From: Candidatus Aegiribacteria sp.
GTDB taxonomy: Bacteria > Fermentibacterota > Fermentibacteria > Fermentibacterales > JCC-6
Length of the DNA: 64,000 nt
NCBI GenBank assembly: GCA_013138965.1
Contig: WTBT01000048.1
Location: 16,246-80,245 of the forward strand
Direction: 5' to 3'
Below, piece by piece: positions 53,953 to 63,077 of the stretch. The number at the start of each line of letters is the position of its first letter. Positions within the stretch are counted from its first letter, which is position 1. The notes beneath the pieces were generated by a model. The model did not search any database. It was not told the DNA's origin and saw nothing but the letters and a program-made list of their open reading frames with translations. Both the position numbers and the translations under genes were made by a program.

Positions 53953-54025
53953 TCTACCTCCAGGATTGACAGGCCAGTATCATATGAAAGTATCAGGCTT
54001 CGGTCACGCACGGGGTCAGGATACC

Positions 54026-54100
54026 TGGGGCCCGGGCCTAATATCTAAACATTCGATACTTTGTATCAAAAAAAATGTTTAGATGTTAAACCCGGCCCCA
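54026..54100. repeat. Large imperfect palindrome downstream of the propeller lipoprotein gene
   Basis: The left arm (TGGGGCCCGGGCCTAATATCTAAACATTCGATAC) and the right arm pair with a few mismatches and an A-run bulge, with GATAC/GTATC at the centre. As RNA it is a strong hairpin. Read on the minus strand it lies just after the stop of the gene at 54116, so it may end that transcript; it also resembles a REP or MITE remnant. Confidence 0.7.
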
Positions 54101-54115
54101 ATTCAGCCCCCTGAA

Positions 54116-55132
54116 CTATCGCTCTACAGCGATTATCCCCTGGGGACCATCTCCAGCTGAAAGAGAATCGAGTATGACCTTTGATGTCCAGTCTGAAATG
54201 TAGACCATATCAGACTTGTAATCAGCGATGTAGAGCGTGTCGCCGATGCATGCGAGGCCGCATGTGCTTGCAGCGCCCGTATCCCATGTATCAGCTAGAA
54301 CACCGGCTCCATCATAGAAATAGATGCTGCCCGATGACCAGCCGTCACCTACGGTATAACCTGACCCCGTTTCTACCGGAAATCCTGGTGATCCTCCGGT
54401 ATTCACCTGAGACAGTATCTGCATATTGATCGGATCCACGATGGATATCAATCCATTATTCGCATTGTAGGTTGAAGTCATCGCGTGTACCAAGCCTGTT
54501 TTGCTGAAATATCTCATGAAGTTTACGTTTTCAGGGGTATCTATGGAATCGACTACATTTCCTGTGGATGCATCAAGCACTGTTATACCGCCTGTTACGG
54601 AAGGATTGGGATATGATGATCCATGTCCCACAAGCACCCGGCTTCCGCTGGATGCTATTGAAGTGGGATTAGCCTTTATATCGATGATCGATACCGAACC
54701 TCCCGGAATGAGATCAACCTTCGCCACCTGAGCTGTTAACAGAAGTGTAACCCAGAGATGATTCCCATCCCATGACATCTGGTACGGATTGCTGCCTGCG
54801 GGAAGATCGATATGGAACAGTTCTCCACCGGTAGAATTCACGTCAAAGACCTGAATATTGCTTGAAGTTGAGTTCAGCACGGCTATTCTACCCTTTTCAT
54901 GGGATATGATATCGCTGGGTATTTCGCCTGTAGTGTAAGCGCCGGTAACCAGCGAATCGCTTTCGGGGAAGTAGAGATCAATTGTATAACCCAGCCCGTT
55001 GAACCATGCAATCACCTTTCCGGCAGGAGTAGGATTCGTGGAGGGTTCCGCGGGTGAGTTGCATGATACTGCAACAAGACTTATCAGTAATGCACAGATC
55101 AGAGTTACGAGTCCGGTACGGTATTTTTTCAT
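54116..55132 (-). CDS. YncE-like beta-propeller lipoprotein of the cobalamin receptor operon
   Basis: The 338-residue protein has a lipoprotein signal (ALLISLVAVSC) and a seven-blade-like YVTN propeller. Blades read GRIAVLNSTSSNIQVFDVNS, SWDGNHLWVTLLLTAQVAKVDL and GGITVLDASTGNVVDSIDTPEN. It lies 9 bases after the TonB receptor and so falls under the same riboswitch. Receptor-coupled surface propellers help capture ligands in some Bacteroidota; a cobalamin-binding role is an inference. Confidence 0.75.
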   Translation of the reverse strand: MKKYRTGLVTLICALLISLVAVSCNSPAEPSTNPTPAGKVIAWFNGLGYTIDLYFPESDSLVTGAYTTGEIPSDIISHEKGRIAVLNSTSSNIQVFDVNSTGGELFHIDLPAGSNPYQMSWDGNHLWVTLLLTAQVAKVDLIPGGSVSIIDIKANPTSIASSGSRVLVGHGSSYPNPSVTGGITVLDASTGNVVDSIDTPENVNFMRYFSKTGLVHAMTSTYNANNGLISIVDPINMQILSQVNTGGSPGFPVETGSGYTVGDGWSSGSIYFYDGAGVLADTWDTGAASTCGLACIGDTLYIADYKSDMVYISDWTSKVILDSLSAGDGPQGIIAVER

Positions 55133-55141
55133 TTTTTCCTT

Positions 55142-57088
55142 TCAGTTTCCGTTCCAATTAATTCCAAAGTACAAAGTTCTCGGTTTTCCGGAGTATCCGC
55201 TGGTTTCCTGGTAGTCTTCGTTTAAGAGATTCTCAACAGAGGCGTTCACGGAAAAGCTGCCCATGAATTCAGGGAGCAGATCGACACCCGCTGAGAAGAT
55301 CGTGTAGGCAGGCATCCATGATGTTTCACTGTAGTTTTTGAACCTTATCCCCATACCACTTGCGGATACTGACCAGTGAGCCCACCGGGGAAATTCCAGT
55401 CCTGCCTGAACACCGAATGTGTAATCAGGTGTATACGCCAGCGCCCTCCCGTAGTTCACCGATTCACTGCAGTTGTCGGTGATGTCCAGAAGAGTGATTG
55501 TGGCTGTTACATCCAGGGGATCACCGGAAAACCATACTTCCGTTTCAATGCCCTTTCTGAGAACCCTTGCGATGTTCACGGGAGACCATTTTCCACCCTC
55601 ACACGGTTCCCACCTGATAAGATCATCGGTTTCCGCGATAAAAGCTGTTGCGGAGAGTTTCAGCCATTCAACACCGTTGAATGAGATTCCGCTCTCGAAT
55701 TCCACCGAGGTTTCCGGCAGAAGGTCCGGGTTCCCCCGCGCGAAGTTATCCTCCGGCCAGTAGAGATCGTTAAGTGAAGGGCGCCGGAAACCCGTCGATG
55801 CGGAGGTATGCAGTAACAGAAGCGAATCCTGCACTGGCAGGCCGATTGAAAGCACGGTTCCGTACATTGTTCTTTCCGAAGGGACCGCATTAATAGATGC
55901 TGAAGCGGAAACAGACAGGTCATCACCGTATCCCGCGGTTAACGCGGCTTCCCCGGTCAGCCTCTCCCTTTCACCCAGCGAAGTACTCCATACTCTATCG
56001 AGAGAGGTAATTGAGGATACCCCAAGATGAAATGGCAGCAAAGGCAGATCGTACTCAAGAGTCAGGTCCCCGCTGAATTCATCGTGTGTGTCATCCACTG
56101 CTGATGGTATTGTGGATTTATACACATGCCTTCCCGTTCTCATACCGAGAGAAAGCCTTATGCTGCCCGGGCTCCATCTGCCCCATCCATCAAAGCTGTA
56201 CCTCTTCCTTATGCCGTCGGTGAGAAGAGTCCAGTCCGGGCTTTCTGTTTCTCCGGAGGAGAGAGCTGCAAGGAAGCCGTAACTGAAAGGGTGACTGTTT
56301 CCATGAATGAGAAGCGCTCCGTCATGGGCTGTTGATCCGGAGATACCCGCAAGCCTCCTGATGCTGAGTGAGATCCGGTTGATACCTGCTGAAAATCCTC
56401 CGGAAAAGGAGATGGATTTATCATCACCTGCGGTCAGAGATGCCCTGGGAGGCAAACCGGAGGATTCCGGAATGAAATTCAGTGTGCCGGCCATACCACC
56501 CCTGAGAAAACCTCCCCCCCCTCCCCTTGATATTTCCAGTCCTCCGAACAGCACAGGATTCAATGTCATCCCGGGGAGACAGTCCATTGAACTGCTTATT
56601 TCATGTCCATCGACATAATACTCGGAATGCGCCGCATCGCTTCCCCTGATGGAGATGGAGATCACCGGCATGGCGCCTCCGTATTCACGGACATAGATAC
56701 CGCCGCTTTTACTGTTAAGGCTTCGTAAGCCTGATCTGGCAAGGCATTCCATGTCGTCCCTGTCCAGAACAGTTGTAGCGGGAAACTGGTCCCTGAACCC
56801 ACCGCGCGAGCCGGTTACAGAGATGACCATGCCGGAGGGAACAGGCACGGAAATCAGAAAGATCCTGCCGGAGGATGGTATCGCTCCCTCCCATGTCTCG
56901 TATCCGATTACCCTGACTTCAACTGAATCCGTTCCATCGGGCAGAGATACTTCTCCTGTGGTGTCTGAAATACCGATGAGTGTGCTGTCTGTGCAGATGG
57001 AGGCTCCAACAACAGGACGACCGCATGTATCGGCTATGAAAAGATCAGCCTGTGATAGGGAGATCAGGAACAAAAACAATTGTATCAT
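55142..57088 (-). CDS. btuB: TonB-dependent outer-membrane receptor, BtuB-like
   Basis: The 648-residue protein has a signal peptide, a short carboxypeptidase-regulatory-like domain (about 15-85), a plug domain (TTVLDRDDMECLARSGLRSL, ISIRGSDAAHSEYYVDGHEI) and a 22-strand-type barrel with many Tyr/Trp residues, ending in RTLYFGINWNGN. The plug resembles BtuB-type receptors for cobalamin. The cobalamin riboswitch directly upstream supports B12 as the ligand. Start ATG has AGGAGG upstream. Confidence 0.85.
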   Translation of the reverse strand: MIQLFLFLISLSQADLFIADTCGRPVVGASICTDSTLIGISDTTGEVSLPDGTDSVEVRVIGYETWEGAIPSSGRIFLISVPVPSGMVISVTGSRGGFRDQFPATTVLDRDDMECLARSGLRSLNSKSGGIYVREYGGAMPVISISIRGSDAAHSEYYVDGHEISSSMDCLPGMTLNPVLFGGLEISRGGGGGFLRGGMAGTLNFIPESSGLPPRASLTAGDDKSISFSGGFSAGINRISLSIRRLAGISGSTAHDGALLIHGNSHPFSYGFLAALSSGETESPDWTLLTDGIRKRYSFDGWGRWSPGSIRLSLGMRTGRHVYKSTIPSAVDDTHDEFSGDLTLEYDLPLLPFHLGVSSITSLDRVWSTSLGERERLTGEAALTAGYGDDLSVSASASINAVPSERTMYGTVLSIGLPVQDSLLLLHTSASTGFRRPSLNDLYWPEDNFARGNPDLLPETSVEFESGISFNGVEWLKLSATAFIAETDDLIRWEPCEGGKWSPVNIARVLRKGIETEVWFSGDPLDVTATITLLDITDNCSESVNYGRALAYTPDYTFGVQAGLEFPRWAHWSVSASGMGIRFKNYSETSWMPAYTIFSAGVDLLPEFMGSFSVNASVENLLNEDYQETSGYSGKPRTLYFGINWNGN

Positions 57089-57164
57089 GAAAAAACCTCC
57101 TGCAGCTTGTATAGCCGCGGAGGCTTGGCCGAAACCTGATCCCTTATGCGGGAACCATGTTCCA

Positions 57165-57310
57165 GGCCGCGGTGCAATATCCTGACTTCCGGATCATCCC
57201 TATCCCCGCCTTCCCGCCTTGAGGCAGTGGCATCAATGGGGTTTGGTACCCGGTTACAGTGGCGCTACCGTGGCGGATTTACACCGCCTTCCTGCACCCC
57301 GCGACCAGCA
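57165..57310 (-). promoter_or_regulatory. Cobalamin riboswitch upstream of the TonB receptor
   Basis: Read on the minus strand, the block contains the class hallmarks: GGTGTAAATCCGCC, GCGCCACTGTAAC, GCCACTGCCTC, GGCGGGAAGGCGGGG, then AAGTCAGGATATTGCACC as the B12-box equivalent. A CCGCGG...CCGCGG inverted repeat between the switch and the start may serve as the expression platform. It should repress the receptor when cobalamin is plentiful. Exact limits are estimated. Confidence 0.9.
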
Positions 57311-57321
57311 TTTCAAACGGG

Positions 57322-57350
57322 TATATAATGATCAAAGATTGAAAGAGCAA
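57322..57350 (-). promoter_or_regulatory. Predicted promoter of the riboswitch transcript
   Basis: On the minus strand TTGCTC (57345-57350) and TATATA (57322-57327) are separated by 17 bases, and the riboswitch begins about 16 bases downstream. The -35 is only moderately good. Prediction only. Confidence 0.5.
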
Positions 57351-57371
57351 TGGAATCGCAGTATCTGAAAT

Positions 57372-58682
57372 CTAATCCTGTTTCCAGAAATCCTTCGAAA
57401 AAGTCCGCCCCGAGGAGATGGCCAGAGCCTCGCCTATGGAGTGATCCATATTGTTATACCAGAATGAACCGCATCTGCCGGTAAGCTCAAGACCCTCCGG
57501 CAGGTGCAGTTCTGATAATCTCTTTCTGTATTCAAGGTCGTACAATGGGTAGGTTTGAGGAACTATCCTCCAGTCCATGAATTTGATATCTGAGGGCTTC
57601 AGGGCGTCCACCCTCTCCAAATCCTGAATCAGCCTGTCTTTCAGGCTTTCGGGATTACTTCTATGTTCCGGGTTGTTCAGGGTTATCTCAACTATCAGGC
57701 TGTCTGCTTTTTCCGGAACCGTGTCTGCTCTGAAATTCCTGGGAACGGTAAGCCTGCTGAAGAGAATGTCTTTGTGGCCGAAGTAACACCACTGGTAATG
57801 GTTTTCCTGCTCTTTCGACAGGGCTATGTTACACAGAAGGGTATCCATGAATCTGAAACCGGCATCCGGAAAGAGAATGGATACCGGAGCAGACCAGTAC
57901 ACATGATCGGCAGTGATGACCCCCATATCAGCGGTTTTCACTCCTGAAACCTTCCCGTTCGCGGTTTCAACCCCTAGTGCCCGGCAACCGTATATAATTC
58001 TGCCGCCGTTCTTCTGAATCCTATCGGCCTGTTTGTCACAGAAGGTCTGAATTCCACCGAATGACGGGTAATAGAACATTGTGGATAAGGGTTTTGGGAT
58101 AAGGAGACTCTTCAGCAGGGAAAAGAGGTCGTCCGCCTTAACGTTTTTATCGATAACAGCCCGGTTCACACCCGCTTCAGCCCAGTCTATATGAAGTGTA
58201 TCGGCACTGCACCCGGTGAATTTTTTTGTGTATCCCTTGAAGAAATAGTTGTATATATTCTTGCCGTACTTTGATATAACATAATCCGAAAACGTAGATA
58301 GCTCCCCTTTGGATCTACGGCGGAAGAGGTCAAGAAAACTCCTGAAAAGGACAGGCAGTGGAAGTCCCGCCACCGATTTCATCGTCAGGGGCCAGCTGCG
58401 GTATTTTCCCGACATGTAAACGTTGCTTGACCTGCTTATGGTTACATGATCGTTACCGAGTATCTCAAGCAGATACTTACTGACGGCGCTGTCTGATGTG
58501 TGAAACCTGTGAGGACCTATATCGAAGAGGAACCCGTCCCGTTCAAACGTTCTGGCCAGTCCCCCCGGAGAATCCTCTTTCTCGAGGACAGTAACGGATA
58601 CATCTTCTCCGGACGCGGTCAGTCTTTCGGCCAGGGTCAGCCCGGAAACACCCGCTCCTGCTATTACTATCTTTCTGGTCAA
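57372..58682 (-). CDS. FAD-dependent amine-oxidase/UDP-galactopyranose-mutase-like protein
   Basis: The 436-residue protein has an N-terminal FAD loop (KIVIAGAGVSGLTLAERL, then VLEKEDSPGGLARTF) and the FDIGPHRFHTSD segment common in UDP-galactopyranose-mutase and protoporphyrinogen-oxidase-like enzymes. The end, GLELTGRCGSFWYNNMDHSIGEAL, is the second flavin contact. It lies 21 bases after the flippase-like gene. A role in sugar-nucleotide or polysaccharide work is suggested by context; the substrate is unknown. Confidence 0.75.
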   Translation of the reverse strand: MTRKIVIAGAGVSGLTLAERLTASGEDVSVTVLEKEDSPGGLARTFERDGFLFDIGPHRFHTSDSAVSKYLLEILGNDHVTISRSSNVYMSGKYRSWPLTMKSVAGLPLPVLFRSFLDLFRRRSKGELSTFSDYVISKYGKNIYNYFFKGYTKKFTGCSADTLHIDWAEAGVNRAVIDKNVKADDLFSLLKSLLIPKPLSTMFYYPSFGGIQTFCDKQADRIQKNGGRIIYGCRALGVETANGKVSGVKTADMGVITADHVYWSAPVSILFPDAGFRFMDTLLCNIALSKEQENHYQWCYFGHKDILFSRLTVPRNFRADTVPEKADSLIVEITLNNPEHRSNPESLKDRLIQDLERVDALKPSDIKFMDWRIVPQTYPLYDLEYRKRLSELHLPEGLELTGRCGSFWYNNMDHSIGEALAISSGRTFSKDFWKQD

Positions 58683-58703
58683 GATGAGGTTCCTAACAGT
58701 GAT

Positions 58704-59711
58704 TCAGTTAATACTGCTTCTTTTTTTCAGTTTCGAATCAAGCCACAAAAGTGGAATTGCCATGATCATTATAAGAACTGCCATAAGCGTCCAGAGTATA
58801 TGAACACTGAAACCCAATTCTACGATGTTTGTATTCGCGATTACAAGGCCTTCGATTCCGACCATCGCGAATCCGGCTGCCCATCCGGCCTCAACCGTTC
58901 CGATACTCAGCAGACCGTTGATAGGAAGGGCCATTATAATATTCGTAACTCCGCTTGCCAGGAAGACTTTCCATCCTGGAATTCCAGTCGCTTCAAGGGC
59001 TTCAAGGAGAAGGCAGAACATTGTAAGCTTGGTGATCCAGACCAGTATGGAAATCAGAAATGCTGAAACCAGTTTTCCCTTTCTGTTCGTTACCGAAGAA
59101 GCTTCAAGAAGGTCATCGAACCAGCGGGATCCATCAAGGCGCAGAATCCTGTTAAGAATCCACTGAACCGGTTTTCGCGCGGCTCTGAGAATAGGGGACA
59201 TGAAGACAATACCGAGAAATCCGACTAGCAGCAGAAACGGAGCCATCAGAGCCATCTCCCCTGCGCCGGCGGCGACTGCGGAGCCTATAACAATACCCAT
59301 AGCCATTAGATCAAGAAGCTTTGCCAGAAATACTTTTGCGGTGCCGTGCCCCACGGGAACCTCTCCGAAATGTCTGAAAAGACCTACAAAGGCAACATCG
59401 GCCATTCTGAAAGGCAGAAGATGCCCCAGTCCGACATGCATAACAGTTACAGCCATTGAAAGGGAGAAGTGGTATTTCCTTCCGACGCTCAGAAGCATCC
59501 ATCTGAATGCCCTCAGTACCTGGCTCGTAAGAAAGAGCAGGAAAGCTCCAAGCAGAAGAGGCAGGTCAGCTTTAGCAACACGGATAAAGATACTGTCTAT
59601 TGCATTGCCGATACCCCCGGCGCCAACCGAGGATTTCAGGAGAAGCCATGCCAGTATAAGCCCGATTATCGTTCCGAAAACTGCACTCGATATTTTTTTA
59701 CTATATTTCAA
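58704..59711 (-). CDS. Flippase-like integral membrane protein (LPG synthase TM family)
   Basis: The 335-residue protein has about eight transmembrane helices and the family motif with LLGAFLLFLTSQVLRAFRWMLL near the N-terminus. GLGHLLPFRMADVAFVGLFRHF and ALPINGLLSIGTVEAGW follow. Members (AglD/UPF0104-like) transport or transfer lipid-linked compounds. The partner FAD protein suggests a glycolipid pathway. Confidence 0.8.
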   Translation of the reverse strand: MKYSKKISSAVFGTIIGLILAWLLLKSSVGAGGIGNAIDSIFIRVAKADLPLLLGAFLLFLTSQVLRAFRWMLLSVGRKYHFSLSMAVTVMHVGLGHLLPFRMADVAFVGLFRHFGEVPVGHGTAKVFLAKLLDLMAMGIVIGSAVAAGAGEMALMAPFLLLVGFLGIVFMSPILRAARKPVQWILNRILRLDGSRWFDDLLEASSVTNRKGKLVSAFLISILVWITKLTMFCLLLEALEATGIPGWKVFLASGVTNIIMALPINGLLSIGTVEAGWAAGFAMVGIEGLVIANTNIVELGFSVHILWTLMAVLIMIMAIPLLWLDSKLKKRSSIN

Positions 59712-59766
59712 GAATACCCTGTTCGATTAAATTTTGTTAGCAGATATATACTAAAGGAAAGCTTTC

Positions 59767-60687
59767 TTGAGAAAAGATAATCTTATCAGAGTCGAGAACG
59801 TCTCAAAATCCTTCAGAAAGGTGCAGGCGCTTTCGGATTTCAGCCTTGCAGTATCTTCAGGCACCATTTTCTCACTGCTTGGTCCCAATGGAGCCGGAAA
59901 GACAACCCTCATGAAGATCCTTCTTGGTCTTGTTCGGTCAGATTCTGGCTCAGTGACTATTTTTGACCTTCCCGTATCCTCTCCCCTCTCAAGAAAAGGT
60001 GTCAGATACCTGCCAGAGAACGTCACATTTCCGTCATGGGCGACTCCTGCCATTCTGTTCAGGCAGCTGGAACGCATCAGGCATGAATCCTCCGTAGAGG
60101 AGTTCCGGCTCCGCTGCAGCGAGCTTGAATGCGTGGATCTCATGAAAAGGCCTCTCGGCAAGATGTCCAGGGGGCAGAGACAGCGGGTGGCTCTGTCACT
60201 GGTTACATCCGGCAGGCCTGAGCTCGTACTGCTCGATGAACCTTCCACCGGGCTGGACCCTGGCGGAAGAATACTCGTTCGGAATCTGATCGGGAAACTT
60301 GCTTCCGAAGGGGCTACCGTACTGATCAATTCTCACCTTCTCGGGGAAGTTGAGAGGGTCTGTGATACGGCCACCTTCATCAGCAGGGGCAGGCTCATAG
60401 CGGAAGGTAAGCTGGATTCCCTCTCCAGGCAGACAGGAATGGCCTACATCGAGACCGATAATGCCGATAAGATGAAGCTCTCCCTTGAAGAAAGGGGGTA
60501 TTCATGCCGCAAAGAATCAAAAGGCATTCTTGCGGAACTCGATGATCCCGCCGCATTCCGTGATATGGCTCATTCCGTACTGGATACCGGTATACGATTC
60601 AGTGGAATAAACCAGATGAGGGAAACCCTGGAGGATGTTTTCCTGAGGATCATGGATTCGGAACGGGGGAACGATATTGTTTCTTAA
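59767..60687 (+). CDS. ABC transporter ATP-binding protein
   Basis: The 306-residue protein has Walker A GPNGAGKTTLM, signature KMSRGQRQRVALSL (C motif), Walker B LVLLDEPSTGLDPGG and the H-loop NSHLLGEVE. A C-terminal ~80-residue domain resembles CcmA/YxlF-type exporters. Start TTG with AAAGGAAAG upstream. It is divergent from the flippase-like gene (55-base spacer) and overlaps the permease gene by 11 bases. Confidence 0.9.
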   Translation: MRKDNLIRVENVSKSFRKVQALSDFSLAVSSGTIFSLLGPNGAGKTTLMKILLGLVRSDSGSVTIFDLPVSSPLSRKGVRYLPENVTFPSWATPAILFRQLERIRHESSVEEFRLRCSELECVDLMKRPLGKMSRGQRQRVALSLVTSGRPELVLLDEPSTGLDPGGRILVRNLIGKLASEGATVLINSHLLGEVERVCDTATFISRGRLIAEGKLDSLSRQTGMAYIETDNADKMKLSLEERGYSCRKESKGILAELDDPAAFRDMAHSVLDTGIRFSGINQMRETLEDVFLRIMDSERGNDIVS

Positions 60688-61525
60688 CAGTATAGAGCAG
60701 CTTCTGAGGAGGAAGATCGTATTAACCGCCGTTATAGCGACCGTTGCATTTCTTGGACTGTACTGGTGGGGTATCTCGGCGGCTTCATCCGCTGAGCTGC
60801 ACATGGGACACGGACAGGCTGACATGGCAGTTGACATGCTGGGATCCGCAGATGCCGCCCTCGCCGCGATAATAACCGCCGGTCCGCTTGCCGCGACACT
60901 TGTGACCGCCCTTATCATTGTAATAGGATCGACTATGCTGCCCGAGGAGATAGGACAGGGACGAATGCCCTTCTGGCTTTCCCTTCCCCAGACAAGGCTT
61001 AAGGTCTACCTTTCAATAGGCCTTGCCCCTCTGGCTGTATCCTATGCCCTTTCAGTGATACTCTTCGGTGGGATTCTCCTTATGACAATGATCTACTTTC
61101 CATTCACTCCCAGAAACATACCCCTGGTATTCGTTTCCATGTTTTCATGGCTGACTGTTGTCTGGGCTGCGGTAATGCTGCTTTCCCTTGTTGTAAAAAA
61201 AATTGCTTCAATGTTGATCGTCTTTTTTCTTTCTTCAGTGGCTACCCTTTTCGGCGGTGTATACGAGATGATGCGGATGTTTCCCGGAGAGGCGCCTAAG
61301 GCTATTGAAACCATAACGCATACTGTCATTTACGCCTTTCCCGCTGACAGAGGTTACAGGGGCGTGATATACGGTCTTATTCCGGCAGATGCCGTTATAA
61401 CAGAGAATCTCGCCTTTTTCGGTGTTACCGCAAGCGTTCCCTCCCTCCATCTGATATACGCGTATCTCTGGAGTCTTGTCCTTCTCTCGATAGGGTACTG
61501 GAAATTCAGAAGTATGGATTTTTAG
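60677..61525 (+). CDS. ABC-2 type permease subunit
   Basis: The 282-residue protein has about six transmembrane helices (VLTAVIATVAFLGLYWWG, LAATLVTALIIVIGSTML, LAPLAVSYALSVILFGGILL, VVWAAVMLLSLVVKK, IVFFLSSVATLFGG and a last one near residue 265). This layout fits an ABC-2 partner of the preceding ATPase. Start TTG overlaps its stop. Substrate unknown. Confidence 0.85.
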   Translation: MFLNSIEQLLRRKIVLTAVIATVAFLGLYWWGISAASSAELHMGHGQADMAVDMLGSADAALAAIITAGPLAATLVTALIIVIGSTMLPEEIGQGRMPFWLSLPQTRLKVYLSIGLAPLAVSYALSVILFGGILLMTMIYFPFTPRNIPLVFVSMFSWLTVVWAAVMLLSLVVKKIASMLIVFFLSSVATLFGGVYEMMRMFPGEAPKAIETITHTVIYAFPADRGYRGVIYGLIPADAVITENLAFFGVTASVPSLHLIYAYLWSLVLLSIGYWKFRSMDF

Positions 61526-61569
61526 CTTTAACGTTTCCGCCGATCCCCTGCAGCGACTGATTTGGGAAT

Positions 61570-61735
61570 TCATATATCATCTGGAGTCAGACCCGTCTTC
61601 TTGCCAATGCGCGCAAGCATCCTTGGCCCGATCTCTACTTTGTCATGAAATGCGAATTACGTAGTTAGGCCAGCCAGTCCTCTCAAGCACCCCGATGAGA
61701 ACCCTTCTGACGTTTGATTGACCAGCCTATTGAAG
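61570..61735 (-). pseudogene. HicA-type toxin remnant
   Basis: On the minus strand the fragments WSIKRQKGSHRG and FAFHDKVEIGPRML...KTGLTPDDI (ending in TGA) are in frames separated by shifts or stops. They match the C-terminal part of a HicA-family mRNA interferase. No start or antitoxin partner is visible. The gene is dead. Confidence 0.65.
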
Positions 61736-61966
61736 GCCAGCCAGTACCCGGCTCGCCTTGTTCGAGCGCCATTCAGTGTAGTAATTTTCATGAGGTCCGA
61801 TCATGATGAGTTCCAGAATCTTGTTTTCTTTGATTCTGTAGGCAAGAAGGTATTGAGTAGCATGTATTTTGAATTTATGTACGAAGACTCCTCGCAGCTC
61901 ACCACGTTTTTCCTGACCGATTTCCGGGTTATTCAAGATAACATGAATTTGCCGATCAAGAACTTG
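61727..61966 (-). pseudogene. RelE/ParE-type toxin remnant
   Basis: The open piece reads VLDRQIHVILNNPEIGQEKRGELRGVFVHKFKI, then YLLAYRI and IMIGPHENYYTE: the core of a RelE/ParE-superfamily toxin. In-frame TAA/TAG at 61967-61972 cut off the first third, and the last residues are abnormal where it runs into the HicA remnant. The region from 61970 to 62075 contains an open piece of unknown origin ending at 61970. Confidence 0.65.
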
Positions 61967-62075
61967 CTATTAGCCACCAAACTTGTTGTATGACAACTCA
62001 ATGTATTTCTTTGTTTCTTCAAATTCTTCTGGCGCGGAGTAAAAATCCAGTGCAGTGATTTGATGCTCATATCGT

Positions 62076-63077
62076 TCATTGTGAATACCATCGTTTAAGA
62101 ATTCTACAACACAGGAATGTAATCCATGGTGAAGGTTCTTTTTTGTTCCCAAATGACCAGGATTTATATGGCATGAACATTGATGTTGGTTTAAAGCGAC
62201 CTTTTTCATCTTGGGAATTTTCAATCCAGTCAACAATTTCTTGAACAAGTGTATGTCCTTTCAAAAAATCAAACCTGGTTAATACATCTGCTAAATAAAG
62301 AGCATTATACCAAACAAATGGATATTTTAATGTCCAAAATTTATTAGACCTTCCAAAATAGTAAATTGATTTTTTTATTTTCCAATGAAATTCAAGTGGA
62401 GCAAAAGCATTTTTAGATTGTTTTGATTCTTTCAACTCAGGTATTTGGGAAAAAACTTCTAATGCCATTAGCCCTGCCATTGGACAGCCCGCATTTAATT
62501 TTTTAAATTGACTATTCACGAAAAAGTAATGACAGAACCACCCTTGGGGTGTATCCCACAAATCAGCTATTTCCGAGACTGAATTTTTAACTGAAGAATT
62601 ATTGCACCCTAAAGCCAATAGAGAATATGTAATCATTGGTGAATTGCATGGAGATACATGCCATACATCTGCGAAAGGGTCTGGTTTTTGAAATTTCTCT
62701 CCTTTTTTGGGTCTTTCCGGCGGTGTTCCTCGTACTGCAAACAGTTTGTTTATTTTGTGAGTATCTGTTTTTCTAATAATTTCATTAATTTGCTTATCTT
62801 TTTGTGACAAACCAAAATCAGACAGCATTCTTAGTTTAAAATAGCTCAATTTGGGATCATTATTTCTTCCAGGGGCAACAGGCAACCAATCAGATGTTTC
62901 TTGAATAAGGTGGACGATTTTGGAATCGTTGATTATTTCTTTTTTTATATTCTTTATTTTCAACGAGCTAATCTGCGTATCTAAAATATCAATTTCTGTT
63001 CTTAATTTTGTCCAAGGTTCACTTTCAAGTAACCATGGAATGGGGTCTGCTTTTAATTTGTTTTTCCATTTTTCCAT
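62076..63077 (-). CDS. Alpha/alpha-toroid-like protein of unknown function
   Basis: The 333-residue protein starts with ADPIPWLLESEPWTKLRTEIDILD, a motif seen in uncharacterised proteins that resemble prenyltransferase/squalene-cyclase helical repeats. CPMAGLMALEVFSQIPE, YPFVWYNALYLADVLTRF and IEWIENSQDEKGRFKP-like segments (here VDWIENSQDEKGRFKP) look like such repeats. It is AT-rich compared with its neighbours, suggesting transfer. It overlaps the next gene by 25 bases, so the two are one unit. No catalytic motif for cyclases is obvious; function unknown. Confidence 0.65.
   Translation of the reverse strand: MEKWKNKLKADPIPWLLESEPWTKLRTEIDILDTQISSLKIKNIKKEIINDSKIVHLIQETSDWLPVAPGRNNDPKLSYFKLRMLSDFGLSQKDKQINEIIRKTDTHKINKLFAVRGTPPERPKKGEKFQKPDPFADVWHVSPCNSPMITYSLLALGCNNSSVKNSVSEIADLWDTPQGWFCHYFFVNSQFKKLNAGCPMAGLMALEVFSQIPELKESKQSKNAFAPLEFHWKIKKSIYYFGRSNKFWTLKYPFVWYNALYLADVLTRFDFLKGHTLVQEIVDWIENSQDEKGRFKPTSMFMPYKSWSFGNKKEPSPWITFLCCRILKRWYSQ

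Noticed and set aside
61970..62248. 92-residue minus-strand gene
   Set aside because: Its first half lies inside the toroid-like gene in another frame; only the last ~35 residues are outside. It is at most a remnant.
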